A stretch of 64,000 nucleotides of DNA, from contig OZ037767.1 in assembly GCA_964035545.1 (NCBI GenBank), positions 27,633,628 through 27,697,627 of the forward strand, read 5' to 3'. Positions 62,701 through 64,000 of this stretch are shown here, piece by piece. How positions within the stretch are numbered: position 1 is the stretch's first letter; every line of letters begins with the position of its first letter. This stretch comes from Bugula neritina. Taxonomy: Eukaryota; Bryozoa; Gymnolaemata; Cheilostomatida; Bugulidae. The translations under genes were made by a program, and so were the position numbers. The notes beneath the pieces are model-generated. The model saw nothing but the letters and a program-made list of their open reading frames with translations. It made no database searches and had not been told where the DNA came from.

Positions 62701-64000
62701 TACTTGCAAGCCGAGATGGAACCATTGCTTATCTATTCAGACAAATACAAATAACTCACACAAGATCAGACAACATTTAGCAAACCAAACCACTTTATAT
62801 ATGCATGGGCAAAAGAATTATAAAAATAACAAATTTTGGTAAAACTTGAAAACATAAATTGAAACCTTAAAAGTATTTAATTTTTAAAGAAGTGTGTTTT
62901 ATCACAGCACTTTGCTTCTAGTTGTTTTCTTCCTTTAAAAGGAGTTACTTATAGTAAAGGTAGAAGAAAAGCTGAAATATATAAAAGTTGATATGCGATT
63001 GTAGGATATAATTGCAACAGCAGAAGTTACTTCCCTACAAAATTTGTTTTGAACAAATAATTAGAAACCCTAGTTTATCAAAAACAGCATTCTCCCCACA
63101 TAAATGAAGTTAAAATAAAACAAGAGATTTGGACATAATAGAAGGGCGCTAACAGAACAACTGGTCAAGAGTTTAACTAAATTAAATGTGTGCTGTAGGC
63201 GTGATTGACACTAGTGATGCGCTATTGAAAAACATGTGTTACTGCTTAATTTTTTCATCAAAAACAAGATATGATGAAATGACCATTTTCACATTGCTAA
63301 TTGATACATCAGGATGTGGTTAAGTCTCTTCCTAAAACAGACCAACTTCCCATATATATAAACTCACTCAAGTTTATAGTTGCTATCCCTGTGAGAAACT
63401 CCTGATGAAAAGGATTTTTGTTAAAGCGGGCTAAGGACTTATTTAAATGAGGCACAAGAGCAATTATGACTGGATGCTCTTTCTAACATCACCAATGGCC
63501 TTTGTCCGGGCTCGAACCCATGACCTCCTGTTTACTAGGCAAATGCTCTAACCCCTAGACCACAGCTGCTCTCCAACTTCCTATATATATATATTATATA
63601 TATAGCTAACAGAGAAATAATGAGCCCATTATTTCTTCTATTTCTGAGCCTACAACCTTCCTGCATAGAAATGATTAGTAATGCAAATTTTAGTAGAATG
63701 AATATAATTACACATGTGCAATATGTTTGAAAACTGATAAAATTTGTCATCCTAAGTTCAATGTTATCTGTGATAATGCCTAAAGAAGACAACTAACAGT
63801 TCAAAGCAACGAATACCTTTGTTATGGACAAATTGGGCAATAAAGTCTACTTCTTCATCACTTTCAAGAGTTAGCAGGTGGGATTGGTGTTGTAAGCACA
63901 CATCATTTGCATCAATCCAGGAAAGAGGAGTCTCAAAGAGCCGGTAGCAATTGCCCGACTCTCGATCTGTTGTGGGAAAACTACTCGGGCATTGAGCTCT
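56754..64000 (-). CDS. Tandem paralogue of the lectin/WSC receptor (5' end outside window)
   Basis: Exons in transcript order: >64000-63817, 62732-62559, 62450-62358, 62167-61863, 61522-61429, 60654-60498, 59597-59491, 59239-59139, 58158-58086, 57727-57491, 57328-56754. The C-type lectin domain (GNCYRLFETPLSWIDAND, HLLTLES, then WVDGQLFD) is cut at its N-terminus by the window edge. A WSC domain (CTAKCLVEGYSGYAIVN, WITCGG) follows, then the CPRYIPGF module, a short CPDG module, a membrane helix (FALPLIVAVCTSIIVSAGV) and a ~300-residue tail. The first modules and the CPRYIPGF-CPDG-membrane block are shared with receptor 1. The WSC2/fibrinogen/discoidin middle is missing, so the two copies diverged by module gain or loss. 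The tail differs, with nine-residue KGV repeats followed by an Ala/Glu/Pro/Ser-rich acidic end. Function is inferred as for receptor 1. Confidence 0.82.
57520..57660 (-). repeat. Coding nonapeptide repeat in receptor 2 tail
   Basis: Five to six 27-bp units coding AEKGVKPAI-like nonapeptides (AEKGVKAVA, AEKEVKAVV, AEGG at the end). They lie in the cytosolic tail just inside the membrane and are Lys-rich and low-complexity. Confidence 0.9.
58400..58527. mobile_element. Foldback MITE, copy 2
   Basis: A 128-bp palindrome with ends GAAATGTTCTACAAGCAGCT and its complement. Inner arms match copy 1 in AGCAGCTCTGAGTTGAGG and TTCTCAAG. It lies in a receptor 2 intron, directly beside a long GT tract. 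Confidence 0.8.
58535..58752. repeat. GT-rich microsatellite
   Basis: About 215 bp of (GT)n interrupted by GC, GG and GA dimers. Open frames through it on both strands are artefacts. Confidence 0.95.
60914..61405. repeat. 26-bp minisatellite in receptor 2 intron
   Basis: About 19 units of ACACCACAATATATGTTACA plus GAGTGT, with CAC/CAA and GTT/GCT variants. On the minus strand it begins within about 25 bp of the donor at 61429. The 26-bp period and lack of stop words leave all three plus frames open, giving spurious ORFs up to 222 codons. Confidence 0.95.
63361..63572 (-). mobile_element. tRNA-derived SINE, copy B
   Basis: Minus-strand head GAGCAGCTGTGGTCTAGGGG, A box TGGTCTAGGGG, B box GGTTCGAGCCC, and the same body and tail as copy A. 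The flanking duplication CCAACTTCCYATATATATA is at 63342-63360 and about 63573-63591. It lies in a receptor 2 intron. The B box is closer to a functional one than in copy A, suggesting a younger insertion. Confidence 0.88.

Overview
This is AT-rich animal nuclear DNA. The genes carry many short exons with GT-AG introns, and the named proteins (SEC22, MTG2/GTPBP5, aprataxin, METTL16, GLE1) are eukaryotic, with domains that read as animal orthologues. WSC plus C-type lectin receptors and a multi-LDLa type II membrane protein suggest an invertebrate, plausibly a lophotrochozoan (for example bryozoan or mollusc). The species cannot be fixed from this window. All exon models here were built by hand from splice signals, reading-frame continuity and remembered family patterns, with no alignment run.

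Layout: (1) 1-646 (+), the last two exons of a SEC22-like R-SNARE. (2) 1686-18378 (+), a 1,274-residue type II membrane protein in which the cassette LDLa-LDLa-SRCR-serine protease-like-unknown domain occurs twice; both protease-like domains have lost catalytic residues. (3) 19099-21786 (-), the mitochondrial Obg GTPase MTG2. (4) 23922-26409 (-), a short aprataxin without an FHA domain. (5) 26958-30961 (-), METTL16. (6) 34702-41147 (+), GLE1. (7) 41721-55771 (-), a complete 1,635-residue type I receptor with signal peptide, C-type lectin, WSC, fibrinogen-like/discoidin-like and Cys-rich modules, one transmembrane helix and a long Ser/Thr-rich tail. (8) 56754 to the right edge (-), a shorter tandem paralogue of that receptor, cut by the window end. 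The reading frames of genes 2, 3, 5, 6 and 7 close exactly across every junction, which strongly supports the models.

The genes do not form an operon or pathway. SEC22 (ER-Golgi fusion), MTG2 (mitoribosome assembly), aprataxin (DNA repair), METTL16 (RNA m6A) and GLE1 (mRNA export) are housekeeping. The duplicated pseudoprotease and the two lectin/WSC receptors are lineage-specific surface proteins, perhaps for recognition or adhesion.

The most unusual feature is the repeat landscape. Several minisatellites lie exactly on exon-intron junctions, so that each unit carries a copy of the splice donor or acceptor (7477, 36837, 39147, 20483, 19791); others start within about 20 bp of a donor. A tRNA-derived SINE has inserted into the 3' splice site of the last receptor exon, and its target duplication repeats the acceptor. 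There are also a solo LTR, two copies of a foldback MITE, a 39-bp perfect hairpin, a coding minisatellite in GLE1, and kilobase-scale degenerate simple sequence between METTL16 and GLE1.
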